Shown here: piece after piece, positions 30,866 through 42,440 of the stretch
Numbering within the stretch: the first letter of the stretch is position 1
Layout of the letters: the number at the start of each line of letters is the position of its first letter
NCBI GenBank assembly: GCA_010909165.1
Contig: VJWM01000234.1
Coordinates: 212,455-276,454, forward strand
From: Anthoceros angustus
Lineage: Eukaryota; Streptophyta; Anthocerotopsida; Anthocerotales; Anthocerotaceae
Length of the DNA stretch: 64,000 nt
Direction of reading: 5' to 3'
Made by a program: the position numbers and the translations under genes
Notes under the pieces: model-generated
Seen by the model: the letters and a program-made list of their open reading frames with translations, nothing else
What the model was told of the DNA's origin: nothing
Databases searched by the model: none

Positions 30866-33260
30866 TTGAGGCCTACATCCATCACAGGGAGAAGCTCCTT
30901 AGGCCAAATTCCGTGGATGAAGAGGGTCCAAGGCCAATCTACCTCAGCACCTATTTGGTGCATTTATGGGAGACGGAGGGACTCCTGACCAGCAAGGAGC
31001 TTGAGGATGCGTGGCATCCTTGAAGTCATTCACCTCCAGCTAAGCTTAGAGGCCCCTACCTTTGCATTGAGGAGACCATGGGAGGATGCACTCCACAAGC
31101 ACACCAGACCCAGATCGAGGAAGTGGAGGCAATAAGATTGCCGGAGGAGGCCTTCCCCACAAGAGCAAGAAGGAGGAGAAGAGCAAGATTTGGCCAAGGA
31201 GGGCCAAGTGGTGATGAGAGAAGAACTACTGGCCCAAGGGTGGGGGAGTCCCACCACCATGGGTGCCTAGGAGGAGGCACCCCACCACCCCTAGGGGAGG
31301 CACCACCCAGCGGGAAGGAAACTACCGTAGGTCGCCCTACCACTAGGTAGGCGATCATCATGGTAGGGGAGCAGCCATCACAGAGGCACCCACGCCCAGA
31401 AGGTGCAGCCACGGCGTAGGGAAGGGCAAGGAGAAGGCGCCGAAGCGGGCGCCCGCCGCCATCACCCGCATTAGGTGGGAGAGCGGATGGGGCGACTGTA
31501 AGGGGACCCGCACCGCCGCGCGATGGCCCGGAGTGCAAGGGAGCTGGAGATTTCCAGCAAGAGGCCGGCAGGGGCAGAATTTGGGCCCCTAGGGGATTTG
31601 CTGAGTGCTTGTGAAGCACTCAGCCGTGTAGACTTGAAGGGGGCTAGGGAACTAGCAGCCTCCTTGTGGGCATGTCAGGAGGAAGTCAAGGCCCAGGAGA
31701 TGACCGAGAGGAGAGCAGGGACCAAATGGCAATTGGAGGCCATGGAGTCCGAGAAGGCAGCCAAGTTGGAGAAGGTCAGAGAAGCTCAGCCGCGACCTTG
31801 TGGATCAACGCGCTGGAGAAGGTCCTGGAGGGAAGGTTGTCACAAACAGAGGAGAGAGCCATTCGGGCGACAACCCAAAGGGACTCTTGGAGGCAGAAGG
31901 CGGAGGAGCATTTTGCCCAATTAGAGCAAGAATGCAAGGGCAAAACGGAGGCTCTAGGAAGGGAGAAGGTGGCGGTCCAGCAAATGGACGCGCAGGAGCA
32001 AGTGATGGCTACCCAAGCCATCAAAATCCGGGATATGGAGGAAGAATTGCGGAGGACCCGGTATAACTTGGAGGAGAAGCGCGAGAAGAAGCTCACCAAG
32101 AATTGCAGGAGTGAGAGAAGAATGCTTGGCAAGTGAGAAGGAGGGCTTGCCAAGCAGTTGGACTGGAGCAAAGGAGGTCCAAGAGGAGGAGCACCACAAG
32201 AAAGTGGTGCATGGATGCCGGGTGGTGAGGAAGAAGATTTTGGGTGACTATGCCCTTCAGCAAAATTGGCCACCAAAAGGAAGCAAGGAGGAGAATGTGA
32301 CCTCCATGTCAAGGTGGGAGAATTGACCACCTCAAGGATGCCTACAAGGGTAGGTGTGAAGATGGAGAATGGCCCACGGAGATTGATGATCTCCAAATGC
32401 AATATCATAGCTTGGGGCCCATCTTCACACAGATTTTGAAGGCCAACAATGAGGTGTTATGCTTGGCCAAGAGGAGGACATTGGGTCCTCATGATGATGA
32501 AGGAGTTGCAACAGTGCAGCCGAGGCCTCCGATTTTGATGAGGCCACGAGTGATATAGACTCCGAGGAGTCCGAGAGGAAGGAGGAGAGGCCGTGGCGCC
32601 AAGAGTGGAAGATGGCGCAGAGCAAGGAGGGGGACCCACCTCCGGGGTCACTACGTAGGGTGACCACCACTACCAGAGTCCGACTACTGCAGACCACACC
32701 ACGCTAGTCCGCCAGACTACCGGTAGGCGCGCGTGAGCCTGGGGAGTCCGAGGCCCGGCCGAGGATGAAGGAGCCGGGGTCCAGAGTATACCCCGGAGGA
32801 GCTGAGGTGGTGGGAGACAACCCCACGGAGGAGACTAAGACGGGTCCGACCCCGAGGAAGGGGAGGGGTGAGAAGTTCCCCCACCGGATAAGGGAGAGCC
32901 GAGGCCGTGGAGGAGTTAGTGGGGAAGAGATTAGGTATGGACACCATCACCGATGGGAAGGAGAGGAGAAAAGACTACCATGGTAGGGGACTACCCCGTA
33001 GTCTCGCCAGACCACCGCGTAGGGTGCCGATGAAGGGCGCGACCAGGGCGGAGGAAAAAGGGCGCAGGTGCGGAGGGGAGGCGCGATTGCTGGAGAAAGG
33101 GGAATGTGGCGCCGCCGAGATGGAGGAAGGGCAGATTGTACTTGCCCCACACATTGAAGGCGACAAGATCCGGGAAGGGAGAGCAAAAGGAGGGCGAGGG
33201 AGCCAATCCACAAGGAACGTCACCACCCCAAAGAAGATAAGGACTAAGAATGGTCAATGA
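30866..33260 (+). pseudogene. Gypsy third ORF, copy A (5'-truncated)
   Basis: Homologous to 45130-47460: both contain GAGGCCTACATCCA, CACCTATTTGGTGCATTTAT, LWACQEEV, WQLEAMESEKAAK in one copy and WQLEAMESD in the other, and a shared C-terminal segment. The middle (31640-32140) is a long charged helix (for example RDSWRQKAEEHFAQLEQECK) and probably a coiled coil. The C-terminal part includes DGEWPTEIDDLQMQYHSLGP near 32365-32420. The frame is broken repeatedly. It lies directly upstream of a polypurine tract and gypsy LTR 1. Function unknown. Confidence 0.6.
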
Positions 33261-33429
33261 CCATAAATGAGCTTTGGGGAATGGGGAAGGATAGGTGGTA
33301 GATACATCCTTTAAGGATGATCTTAGGTGAAGTTACTAGAATAGAATTTACCAAGGATCAGATTAGGTGCCGCATTAAATGTGTGTAGGAAATAATAGAA
33401 ATTGGAAAAGGTGACCGCAGAGGGTCACC

Positions 33430-33442
33430 TAAGGGAGGTTGT
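33430..33442 (+). other. Polypurine tract before gypsy LTR 1
   Basis: The sequence taagggaggttgta precedes TGGAAGGCCTCC. The same purine core AAGGGAGG precedes LTR 3 at 47648-47660 but is absent before LTR 2. Confidence 0.6.
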
Positions 33443-33443
33443 A

Positions 33444-34257
33444 TGGAAGGCCTCCTATAAGAGGAGGAGGATTTCACAAAGTAAAGTATCATGCCTTTGC
33501 GCCCATACTCGCGAGTCCTTTGCCATTAAAGGAATTTCGTGGCCGTGAGCCAACTGCAGAGAGGAAGTCGCGTGGTCGGAGTGCTTGGTGGAGGACTTGC
33601 TCAAGTGCCTAAACGAGTTGCTCCCTTGTGAATGGTTGCTGAAATTGCTTTGCTTTGGGTGTGTGGCAATGCCTGTGAACTCTCGGCTTGAGGGTAGACT
33701 AGTGAAAGACTGGAGGTTCTCACTGGTGTCAAACTCATAGCAACCGCCCAAGGAAGAACTTGCTGGTGGAGGCCGACCTGTGCACAGCTGTAAGCCAAAG
33801 CAAGAAGCCCGAACCGAGGTTAGAATAGGAGGAAGAGGATGAGAAGATGAGTAGAGGATTAGAGGTGTAGTTAGTGGAAGGCCACAGCAGAGCCTAAGGG
33901 ACGAATCCCAACTGCAAGTAAAAGAGCGCTCCCCGAGTGGAGAAGAGTGGTCTTAGAAGTAGGGACAAATCGCTGGTGTGGACTGGGGTCCTGGGCGCCC
34001 GTGATAGGCTCCCCGCTAAGGTGACCTGCAATTGTGTTGTGTCGCCAGGTCGAGGATTGGTGATTTTCAAGCAAAGGCGGTGCAAAGAGGGAGAGTAGAG
34101 GCGCCTTGCTTGTTTAGAAGGTGAGAATTGTGTCTCGCAGTAAGCGACGTGACATCACAAGGCCTCAACTTTCACACAAGTCTCATGGGACGAAACCCAA
34201 CCGGGCGAAAGTGGATAAGTGTGGCCGCTAGAGGACTCTGAGTGCCCGGTTTTCCCA
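33444..34257 (+). repeat. Gypsy LTR 1
   Basis: One of three copies of an LTR of about 810 bp (others 36473-37277 and 47661-48475). Shared words include cctcctataagaggaggagg, ggaagaacttgctgg, taagggacgaatcccaactg and ctcatgggacgaaacccaa. It ends CCCA and is followed by a PBS, so it acts as a 5' LTR for the gag to its right while also carrying a polypurine tract and third ORF on its left. Confidence 0.85.
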
Positions 34258-34260
34258 TTT

Positions 34261-34276
34261 TGGCGCCGTTTGACTT
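34261..34276 (+). other. Primer-binding site after gypsy LTR 1
   Basis: TGGCGCCGTTTGACTT begins three bases after the LTR. The first ten bases match the plant gypsy PBS TGGCGCCGTT, known from elements primed by aspartate tRNA. Confidence 0.7.
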
Positions 34277-34439
34277 GAAAGTTTGAAGTTTTGTGGTTTC
34301 CATCGCTAGGCTGCGAACGTTTTTCAAAGGGACCGAGACCATATGTTGTGAAGAAGGAATTTCACGCCTAAGTTGTCATAGGGGTGAATGGTTGAGACAC
34401 TAAAGGGGTTGCTTCCTTCTTAACAACCGTGGGTTGAGG

Positions 34440-35370
34440 ACATGAGGATGTTGCATATGGGTAGGGGACGGGAGAGACGTAGGTCATTCACATCGCAAGG
34501 GACGACGAGCGAGGAATCGCTTGAGGGAAGAACCGGCCGCCATCGCGCAGGAAGACGCGTTACGGACAAGAGGAAGTCGCCACCGCGATGAAGAGGCGGT
34601 CGACGGAGGAAATTGAGAGGAGGGAGCGATCACCGAGAGAGGAAGGAGGTCGTGGAAGAGAATTGGTGTTTGGGAAGAGAGGAGACACGAGCGCCGCCCA
34701 CCTGCGACCGCGGAATTTCCACGACGCCGACTTTATGACGCCAACCACATCCGCAACAAATCGGCGACGACGAGGTCGAGCGGGAATTTCGTGCCCCGAG
34801 GATTTGGCGAACGCCTCGATCGACGCGAGCCTACCTGACTGGGCCACAAAAGGTCGCTACCCTCCGGCCGGCCAGACCCAAAGATCCCAACTGCTTCCGT
34901 CCCCGAGGAAGAAGAAGCATTGGCAACAACGCCGCGAGCAACATGAGTGGAGTTGGTGAGGAGGAGGGCCGCGCCCACAACCGCCAAAATACGCCAAATT
35001 TGGCGAGAAAAGAAGGGAGATGACGCGAGGTAAGAACTTTTGAGCACGCCTCCCACGCTAATTTGAGGATGGAGCCGATCGATCAAGATCTTTCCGATGG
35101 AGGGCACGCAAACGGCTGGTCGCACCCACAATGCGTGGCACCAACGGATTGGGAAGTTCTCAAGCTTTTCTTGAATCGGCCGAGGGCTCCACGCCACCAC
35201 ATACTTTGGCAAAGCCGAGGACCTGTGGGAAAAGAGAGAATCGTTGATTATGTGGAGAGAACTTGGATATCCGGATCGAGTTCCGAAATGCACCCGAGAG
35301 GCGGGAGATCCACCCACCGGGTACTCACAAGAGCAAGCGCCGGATTGGTCTCGTGAGCGGATTCATGGAG
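34440..35370 (+). pseudogene. Gypsy gag, copy A (truncated and frameshifted)
   Basis: Homologous to the start of gag copy B (37480-38420). Shared fragments are an Arg/Glu-rich N terminus, EDLAN-SID, a block with GHA in the retrotrans_gag domain and IVDYVERTW (FDYVERF in B). Similarity stops near 35365, before the zinc knuckles. No pol follows. Confidence 0.65.
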
Positions 35371-35839
35371 GGGACATTTGCCACGTGACGAGACGCCTTT
35401 GTACGCCCCAAAGGTATCCATCGCAATTGATCGTGTTGTAAATTAGATTAGGTTAGTGATGTTGTAAAACATGAGAGAGGCTCGATCCCGCCGTCTCAAA
35501 CATTTACATGAAGAATTTAAACGACCGCGTGTTGAAAACACGGTCCGCTGCAAAGCCCAATTGAATGCTTTGTCTCAAGCCGGGAGGAACATCCCTCACG
35601 CCTAGATCATCTTATGGAGGTGGAATGGGAGCACCATGGATGTGGTCTTAGTGGGGATAATCGTTTTCGTTCAAGAATCTCTGTCTCTCTATTCCATCAT
35701 AGTGCTATGATACGGCTGAACCACAACACGTTAGATGGATGCCTTAATTGGCAAGTGGGGATGACTGTCTTGATTTCAAAGAACCCACTGGTTTAGTCTT
35801 CACTATGATGGACAACTAGTGGTGATTCCCCGACCTCAT

Positions 35840-36420
35840 TTTGTAGTCTTGCTTGGTCGTGATGTGGTGACATGGAATGCCCTTATGGGTACAGAAGGGC
35901 TCGCCTGGAGAATGTAGTGGTACACCGGGTGGACATGTATGCAAAATTTGGTGAACTGGAAAATGCACCAAGTTTTTGACAGTTGAACGACCCATGAAAG
36001 AGGACGATATGGTGGTGAGTCGAAGAAAAGGGCACGTAGTGCACTCACAAATTGTGGAAGGAACGCGATTGCACTCATAGATGGTGGTGCATGTCTCTTG
36101 CCTAAGGGTGTTGTAGAGGCCGATCGTGGCCACCGCCTCCCTCCGCCGTTCCTTGTACTCATGCTATGTTTTTAGGAGAGCTTCATCCCGGCACATATGC
36201 TTCCAAATGTTTTCAAAGGCATCATCACCGGATGTCGAGTGCATGCATCATGTGGCGACCGCCTGTGCACATGTAATCTATATGTGATGAAGCCACTATG
36301 TTTCTTTGCCTCAAAGCAAAAACTATAGTCACGGCCACAGTGATCATGACCATGTTCGATGACTCGCGAACGCAGTTGGTACTTGTGGTGTATGCAAAAT
36401 GTGGTGAATGGAAGGTGCGA
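35840..36420 (+). pseudogene. Pentatricopeptide-repeat (PPR) gene fragment
   Basis: The plus strand encodes GRDVVTWNALMG at 35855-35890, VDMYAKFGELENA at 35929-35967, an ESFIPAHMLPNVFKGIITG stretch near 36178-36234 and LVVYAKCGE at 36382-36408. D-V-V-T-W-N-A-L-I and DMYAKCG are hallmarks of plant PLS-type PPR proteins, which bind organellar RNA. The spacing between the two YAK(C/F)GE words is about 453 bases, more than one PPR triplet, and frames differ. It is a small, broken part of a PPR gene, placed between gypsy gag A and gypsy LTR 2. Confidence 0.7.
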
Positions 36421-36472
36421 TTTTGACAACCGAACGCCCATGAAAGAGGACTCACACGGTGGACATGTTTGA

Positions 36473-37277
36473 TGTGGAAGGCCTCCTATAAGAGGAGGAG
36501 GATTTCACAAAGTAAAGTATCATGTCTTGCCACATCGAGTCCTTTGCCATTACAGAGGAATTTACCGTGGAGCCAACAGTCTGCAGAGAGAGGAAGTCGG
36601 TGGTCTGAGTGTTGGTGGAGGACTTGCTCGCAAGTGCCTAAACGAGTTGCTCCCTTGTGAATGGTTGTGAAATTGCTTTGCTTTGGGTGTGTGGCAAATG
36701 CAGAACTCGGCTAGACTGGAAAGACTCGAGGGCTCACGTGTGTCAAACTCATAGCAACCGCCCAAGGAAGAACTTGCTGGTGGAGGCCGACCTGTGCCAG
36801 CCAAGGGCAGCCAGAAGCCCGAACCCGAGGTTAGACTAGGAGGAAGAGGATGAGGAGATGAGAAGATGAGTAGAGGATTAGAGGTGTAGGTGTTAGTGGA
36901 AGGCCACAGAGCCTAAGGGACGAATCCCAACTGCAAGTAAAAGAGCGCCCCGAGTGGAGAAGAGTCTTAGAAGTAGGGACGAAATCGCGGTGACTGGGGT
37001 CCCCGGCCCGTGGTAGGCTCGCACGAGGCGTGACCCGAATTGTTTGTGTCGCTGTAGGTCGAGGTTGGCGATTTTTCAAGCAAGGCAAGTGGTGCAGGCC
37101 AAGAGGGAGAGTAGAGGCGCCTTGCTTGGAGAAGGCCGAGAATTGTGTGCAGTAGCGACGGTGCATCACAAGGCCTCGAACTTTCACACAAGTCTCATGG
37201 GACGAAACCCAACGACGGCGATGGGGATAAGTGTGGCCGCTTATAGTGGGAGGACTCGGGAGTGCCATTCCCTACCA
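36473..37277 (+). repeat. Gypsy LTR 2 (5' LTR)
   Basis: It starts TGTGGAAGG and ends CCCTACCA, followed by CATTT and the PBS. TATAAG lies at 36487-36492, only 14 bases from its start. It is about 805 bp. Confidence 0.85.
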
Positions 37278-37283
37278 CATTTT

Positions 37284-37299
37284 TGGCGCTGTCGGGACT
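37284..37299 (+). other. Primer-binding site after gypsy LTR 2
   Basis: TGGCGCTGTCGGGACT is a close variant of the plant gypsy PBS TGGCGCCGTTGTCGGG. The downstream words gttgaagttttgtggtttcc are shared with the sequence after LTR 1. Confidence 0.75.
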
Positions 37300-37479
37300 T
37301 GTTGTTGAAAGGTTGAAGTTTTGTGGTTTCCATCGCTAGGTCAGATGCTTGAGAAGGGACCGAGGGTCACCATAGGGTTGTGAGAAGAAGGAATTTCACC
37401 TAAGTTGTCATAGGGGTGAATGGTTGAGACACTAAAGTGATTTGCTTCCTTTAACATGGTGGGTTGGAGGACATGAGGA

Positions 37480-39300
37480 TGGTTGCGGTAGGGGTCGATC
37501 TCGAGGGACGAAGGTCACCACCGCCACCGCAAGAGATTTACGAGCCTTCGAAGAAATCACCAGGAAGAGACCGCTACCGCCGCTACTCGAGGGGAGGAAG
37601 TAGAGACGAGCGACGCGGAGGAAGTCGCTTGACTCCTAAGGCGACGGCGGAACGAGAGTGAGGAGGAGGAAGAGGCGAGATCACCGGCGCCGAGAGGAAG
37701 GAGGTCGAGAAGAGAAGTCCGCGAGGAGGAAGGCGGCCTCACGACCGCCGCAACGCCGCGAACGCCCGCGACGCTTTGCTTCTCAAAGCACCACCTCATC
37801 TTCCAATCGACAGGACGACGAGGTCGCTGAGCGGGAATTTCGTGCTTGGTCGGAGGATTTGGCGAACGACTCGATCGAATCATCGATTGATCTTTGGGAC
37901 GAACTAGAGGGAGGTCGCTACTCGGTAGAAGATCGTCAAGGATCCCGATTGTCGTACCGCGAGAGGAGTGTTGGGCACACCCGACGAGCAACATGAGTGG
38001 AGTTGGTGGAGGAGGAGGACCGCCACTTCATAGTCGCCAAAGAATACGCCAAAGCGAGAAGAAGAAGGGAGATGACGCGGAGGCGCTTTGTAAGAACTTT
38101 GAGCATGTCCCACGCTAACTTGGAGGATGGAGTCCGATCGACCACGATCTTTCCGGATCTGAGAGGGCATGCCCAACAGCATGGTCGCGCATATAATTCG
38201 CGCCGATTGGGAAGCTTAAAGCAGCCTTCTTGAATCGGTTCGAGGGCTCAGCCACCCACACCACACTTTAGGAACCCTTCAGGAAGAAACGAGAATCTTG
38301 TTTGATTATGTGGAGAGGTTTTATGGATATCCGGATCGAGTTCAAATGTGCACCCGAGAGGCCAGATCCACCCACTGGTACTCAAGAGCTTGGATTGGTT
38401 TGTGAGTGGCTTGTCTCGAAAATGGAGGTACACGCAGTGACGAAGACGGGGGGCCTCCGCTTACGAGGAATGGGAGTCCAGTTAGGAGAGGAGAAGAAGA
38501 GGCGAAGTCATAAGAAGAGGAAAGGATCGAGAGATCTAGCCTTCCTCCACCTCCTCCACACCTCGCCCCTCATCGAAAGTGAGGACAATGGAACTCAAGA
38601 AAGCTCCACATCGGATGAGGAATCGAGAAGGCCTACGAAAAAGAAGGACCCGAGAAGGTCAAACGAAGAGGAGGCGGAACGCATTGGAGAGAAGGAGAGG
38701 AAGGGAAGACGGTCCGTCGGATGGAGAAGGGAGAAACGTCAGCAGGAGGAGGGATTGGGACAAGTGGAGGCTTTGACCAAGATTGACCGAGTTAGAGGTC
38801 AAGGCGGAAGAATCAAGCTCCACGAAGATCTCCTCACCGCAAGGCGCTTGGTGTATTGCTCAATTTGTCATCAAACGGGACACACCAACCGAGAATGTAT
38901 TCGCACCACGATACGCGGTAAACCATGTGGAAACCCATGCCGTGAGATTATTGGTATGTGGATGAAGCTTATCAGTGCAAGCGTCACGAAGTCGGCCACC
39001 TCAATCAATGAGGGCGACTTACCAACCGACTACACCCCCCTCAAGGTATGGATCGCCCGACATCGCCGGACCATGGAGACCGATCCATCGCAGGCCGATG
39101 GCAATTCCATGTGGTGTTATAATTATGGAGCACCGTGTCACTACTCAAATGAATGCCCGTAACCAAAGCAAGTGGGTTGTACCCTGTCAAGTATGTAAAG
39201 GAATTGGGACATAAAATGGGGATCCCATCGGGGTGGCGCGAGTGACACCAGACGACTGGGGGTCACGAGCTCAGCGAAGAGGCACGACCCAACCCGACCG
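37480..39300 (+). pseudogene. Gypsy gag, copy B, with zinc knuckles
   Basis: An Arg/Glu-rich N terminus is followed by SEDLANDSIESS near 37855-37890, FPDLRGHAQQHGRAYN near 38150-38200 and LFDYVERFYGYPD near 38300-38340, the retrotrans_gag region. A 286-codon frame (38302-39162) then ends with CSICHQTGHTNREC at 38857-38898, a complete CX2CX4HX4C knuckle, and CYNYGAPCHYSNEC near 39115-39160, in which the second Cys is Tyr. Gag assembles the particle and the knuckles bind RNA. Confidence 0.75.
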
Positions 39301-39889
39301 CGACATTGAAGACGAGGGTGGAGTATCGGACGATTCCAAAGACATCAATCGTGGAGGAAGGGTATGAAGGAGAGATGAGCGGATGAAGGTTGATGGTGGC
39401 CAAGGTGACCACCGCGATCCGCGAGAAAGGCCGAGGAAAAACGCGGAGAGGAAAGGAAGGGAGGAAGGTGAGGGACGACTCACCTGGCCTCCGGAGACGC
39501 GCGCGGCGCAAGGAGGTGAGGAGGCCCAGGAAGGCGATCACCCCAGTCACCCCTGGTAGAGACACCCCTGGGCGGGCGAAGGGCCAGGGGAGGAACGAAA
39601 CGCTTCCTCCCGACATTAGCCAAGTGGCGCGGCTGCCGGAAGATGAGCTAAACAGCTCACCCACGGGAAGGTGGAGGCGAGCCGAATTATTGATCCGCTG
39701 CATGGGTCCCACCGATAGGAGGATCATGGAATCGAAACTTTACCAATAAGGTCGGAGTCGACCACTGTGGCTGCTGCAAGCGGGAGGAAACCTTGTCGAT
39801 AAAATTCCGCCACGACGCATTACTTGACCGCGAATTTGTGGTCACCTGAGATGCTTGCTGTGAGTCCGAGATCCCGCAAAATTGTGAAG

Positions 39890-40370
39890 GAGGCGATCAG
39901 GGAATCTCAAAGGGGAGAAAACGGTATGGAGGTAAATGTGGTCGAACTCATTGATTTGGGGGCACCCGAGATTGAGGTTGAAATTGCGGGTGTTTGGTGC
40001 CCAACGTGCCATTAGATTCGGATCGAGTCAACTTGATGACGGAGGAGACGGCTCATCAACTGGGTTCACCGAGTTTCACCCGCCCGAGTATTTTTACGGA
40101 TGGCCGACTGCATAAAGGAGAAAGCCACTGGGGGGAAGTGCCCACTATGAATTGGGGACTCACCTTCCATCTTACCTACATTGTGATGCACCTTTCGGAT
40201 TTAGGCTATAAGGTTTTGATAGGTAGGCCTTGGTTGTATGGTACCGTGGTGTTTTTGATTTTGGTCGAGTGGCATCACCTTCAAGTCCAAGAGACCCGAC
40301 TGCGGATGGAAGGGCTCCTTATGAGGGGAGTCGCAACCCCCGTACACCCCGGGTAAGCTCCTGCAAAGGA
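39890..40370 (+). pseudogene. Gypsy aspartic protease, frameshifted
   Basis: VPLDSDRVNLMTEETAHQLG (40003-40062) is the active-site region, with the Gly-containing part of D-S-G lost by a small deletion. GLTFHLTYIVM and YKVLIGRPWLYG (40210-40245) are the flap and the C-terminal ILGRPWL-type signature. It would cleave Gag-Pol; as read it is inactive. Confidence 0.7.
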
Positions 40371-40599
40371 AAGCATATCGGGGTCCTCATGAGGTCAAAA
40401 TAAAGAGTGATTTGGTGTATGCCTGCTATACATAGAGGAAGTAGAAGAGTCAAGATGAGGCCCATAGAGAAGGAGTAGCCTTTGAAGGAAGCATTATCGA
40501 GATTTTCCTAAGAGGGATCCGAACCATAGGTAGCACAAGGAACATGTAGATCCCGGCGCTAGAAGACTAGAGTTAGAACCTAGCAAGGTAGTCAAGATT

Positions 40600-41350
40600 T
40601 CTAGTACCTAGGCGAGAAAAGGAAGAGTTTCAGAGTGCTTAGGGAGTATGTCGATGTGTTTGCCTTCAAGATTACCGACATGACAGGATACCAAGAACCG
40701 GGATACATCGAATTGATTTGAAGGAGGGCAAGACCGAAGGATCAAGCAATACAGTGAATCCCAAGTATTCCATGGTAAGGGATCAGACCAATACTTGAGA
40801 AGGGTGATTTATCCGGCTCACCAAAGGAGTGGGTCGCCCCATCGTGAATTGTACCAAGAAGCAACAGGAAAGGTTCGGTGTGTGATTTCGTGAAACTCAA
40901 TGAAGCAACGAAGAAGGATCATCACCCTTTACCTTTCATGGACAGCAGGAAGACAGAGTGACAGATGCCAGCTTGGATATTCGGTACAATCAAATTTCGC
41001 TAAGGAGGATCAGACAAGACAACGCTCACGACGATTGGGGAACTTACGCTTATTCAAGCTCCCTTCGGGTTGTGTAATGCCCCGCCACTTTCAACGAGTG
41101 GTGAACGCATTCCGAGATTTCAGAAGTTCATGGAGGTATTCCTAGATGATTTCGTATTTGGGAGGAACCGCATCTAGACCATTTGAGGCAATGTTTCCAG
41201 AGTCGAACATGAAACTTCATCCAGAAGTGTTATTTTGGTATGACAGAGGGTATTTATTGGCACATCGAGTTTCAGACGAGGATTGCGTAGATAAGGAGAA
41301 GGTAGAGATAGAGATGGACGACCACAAACGAGACAGGCAGCTTTTGTAGG
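40600..41350 (+). pseudogene. Gypsy reverse transcriptase, frameshifted
   Basis: Blocks in changing frames include KEWVAPIVNC near 40827, FGVCDFVKLNEATKKDHHPL near 40875-40930, FGLCNAPATFQRVVNAF near 41068-41115 and MEVFLDDFVF at 41130-41159, where FLDD is the polymerase Asp pair. These are the RVT_1 hallmarks of Ty3/gypsy. Confidence 0.75.
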
Positions 41351-41399
41351 GCTAGGGTATAGTGAGGTTCATCAAGGATTTCGCCAAGAAGGCAGCCTT

Positions 41400-41860
41400 G
41401 TTGACACAATTGACCAAAAGGATACCCTTCGAATGGACAACGCGAGGAGGCTTTTCAGCTTGAAGGACAGCTTGGTGAGCGCCAACTTAACCCGATTAAC
41501 CGCTTCATGTATACGGATGTGTCCGCCTATGCCATTGGGACCGCCTTGAGTAAGGACGAGAAGAAACGGATCATCCGATTTTCTATGCTAGACAGTTCAC
41601 GAAAAGAACTACTCAACCACGGAGCGGAGGGTCTTGGTATCATTTACTCGTAAGAAGTTTAGACACTATCCGCTTGCTTGCAAGGTGACGCTTCATGTTG
41701 ACCATTTTGCTGAAGTATCTTGTCAACAAGCCGATTTGTCGAAGGATTGCCGATGGGTACTCTGCAAGAGTTTGACTACGACGAGAAACCAGCTGGAAGC
41801 AACATCGTAACGCTGATTTCTCGCCCCGAAACCGGAGAGCGACTAGGATGACCGATTTCC
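41400..41860 (+). pseudogene. Gypsy RNase H, frameshifted
   Basis: INRFMYTDVSAYAIGTALSK near 41500-41555 contains the first catalytic Asp. YASRQFTKKNYSTTERRVL near 41585-41640, with the catalytic Glu, and KVTLHVDHF near 41680-41710 complete the RNase HI-like domain. The words are in different frames. Confidence 0.7.
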
Positions 41861-41899
41861 GACGAGGAGTTGGTCGCCACGCCCGGTCAAGGGGAAGGA

Positions 41900-42440
41900 C
41901 GAGCATGTTGAGACGGCCTAAGAATTGATCAGCAAGTCTTGTTGCCAGCAGAGGCCAAATGAGCAAGAAGGGAGCGCAGGTGAAAAAGCAGCAGGACAAC
42001 TGGAACCGAGAGGATAGAGGGCGCCAGCATGGGCGAGGAGGAGGCTGAATGCTCTCAAGGGTGAGCAGGGCTGCAAGTGAGGCCACAGTGGCAAGAAGCA
42101 AAACCATGAGAGCACCGCTGAAGGAAGGCCACACTGGCGGAAGGCGCCATGCGAGGAGGAGAAGGCCCCAGGGAGGTGGACAGAGCGAAGAAGGAGCTCA
42201 GAAGCTTGGAAGGGGGAGGGGATGCAATCCTCAAAATCACCATGGAGGTGCAACAAGAAGGAGGTCGCCATGGGAGCACGAGATGGACCTAGACAGGCTG
42301 CCGGATGAGAAATCGTTAAGGAAGAGCATGAGATCGGAACGTGGATGGGCAAGCATGGGGGGAGGATACACGCCATCCGGAGCTACTAACGGAGGGAGGA
42401 GGAGGACGCCCGGAAGGAGGAGATTAGAACGCGAGGGGCG
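41900..42440 (+). other. Spacer between gypsy RNase H and integrase
   Basis: About 540 bases with a Lys, Arg, Glu and Gly-rich frame (42049-42537) and no known domain. It sits where the pol tether normally links RNase H to the integrase zinc finger, but it is longer and more basic than usual. Confidence 0.4.

Noticed and set aside
31776-32408. Minus-strand 210-codon frame opposite the third ORF
   Set aside because: The plus-strand coiled-coil frame is repeated in the second copy at 45.9-46.3 kb, whereas this antisense frame is not better preserved, so it is a shadow.
39263-39727. Minus-strand 154-codon frame within gypsy gag-pol
   Set aside because: It is antisense to the gag-protease region and has no recognisable domain.
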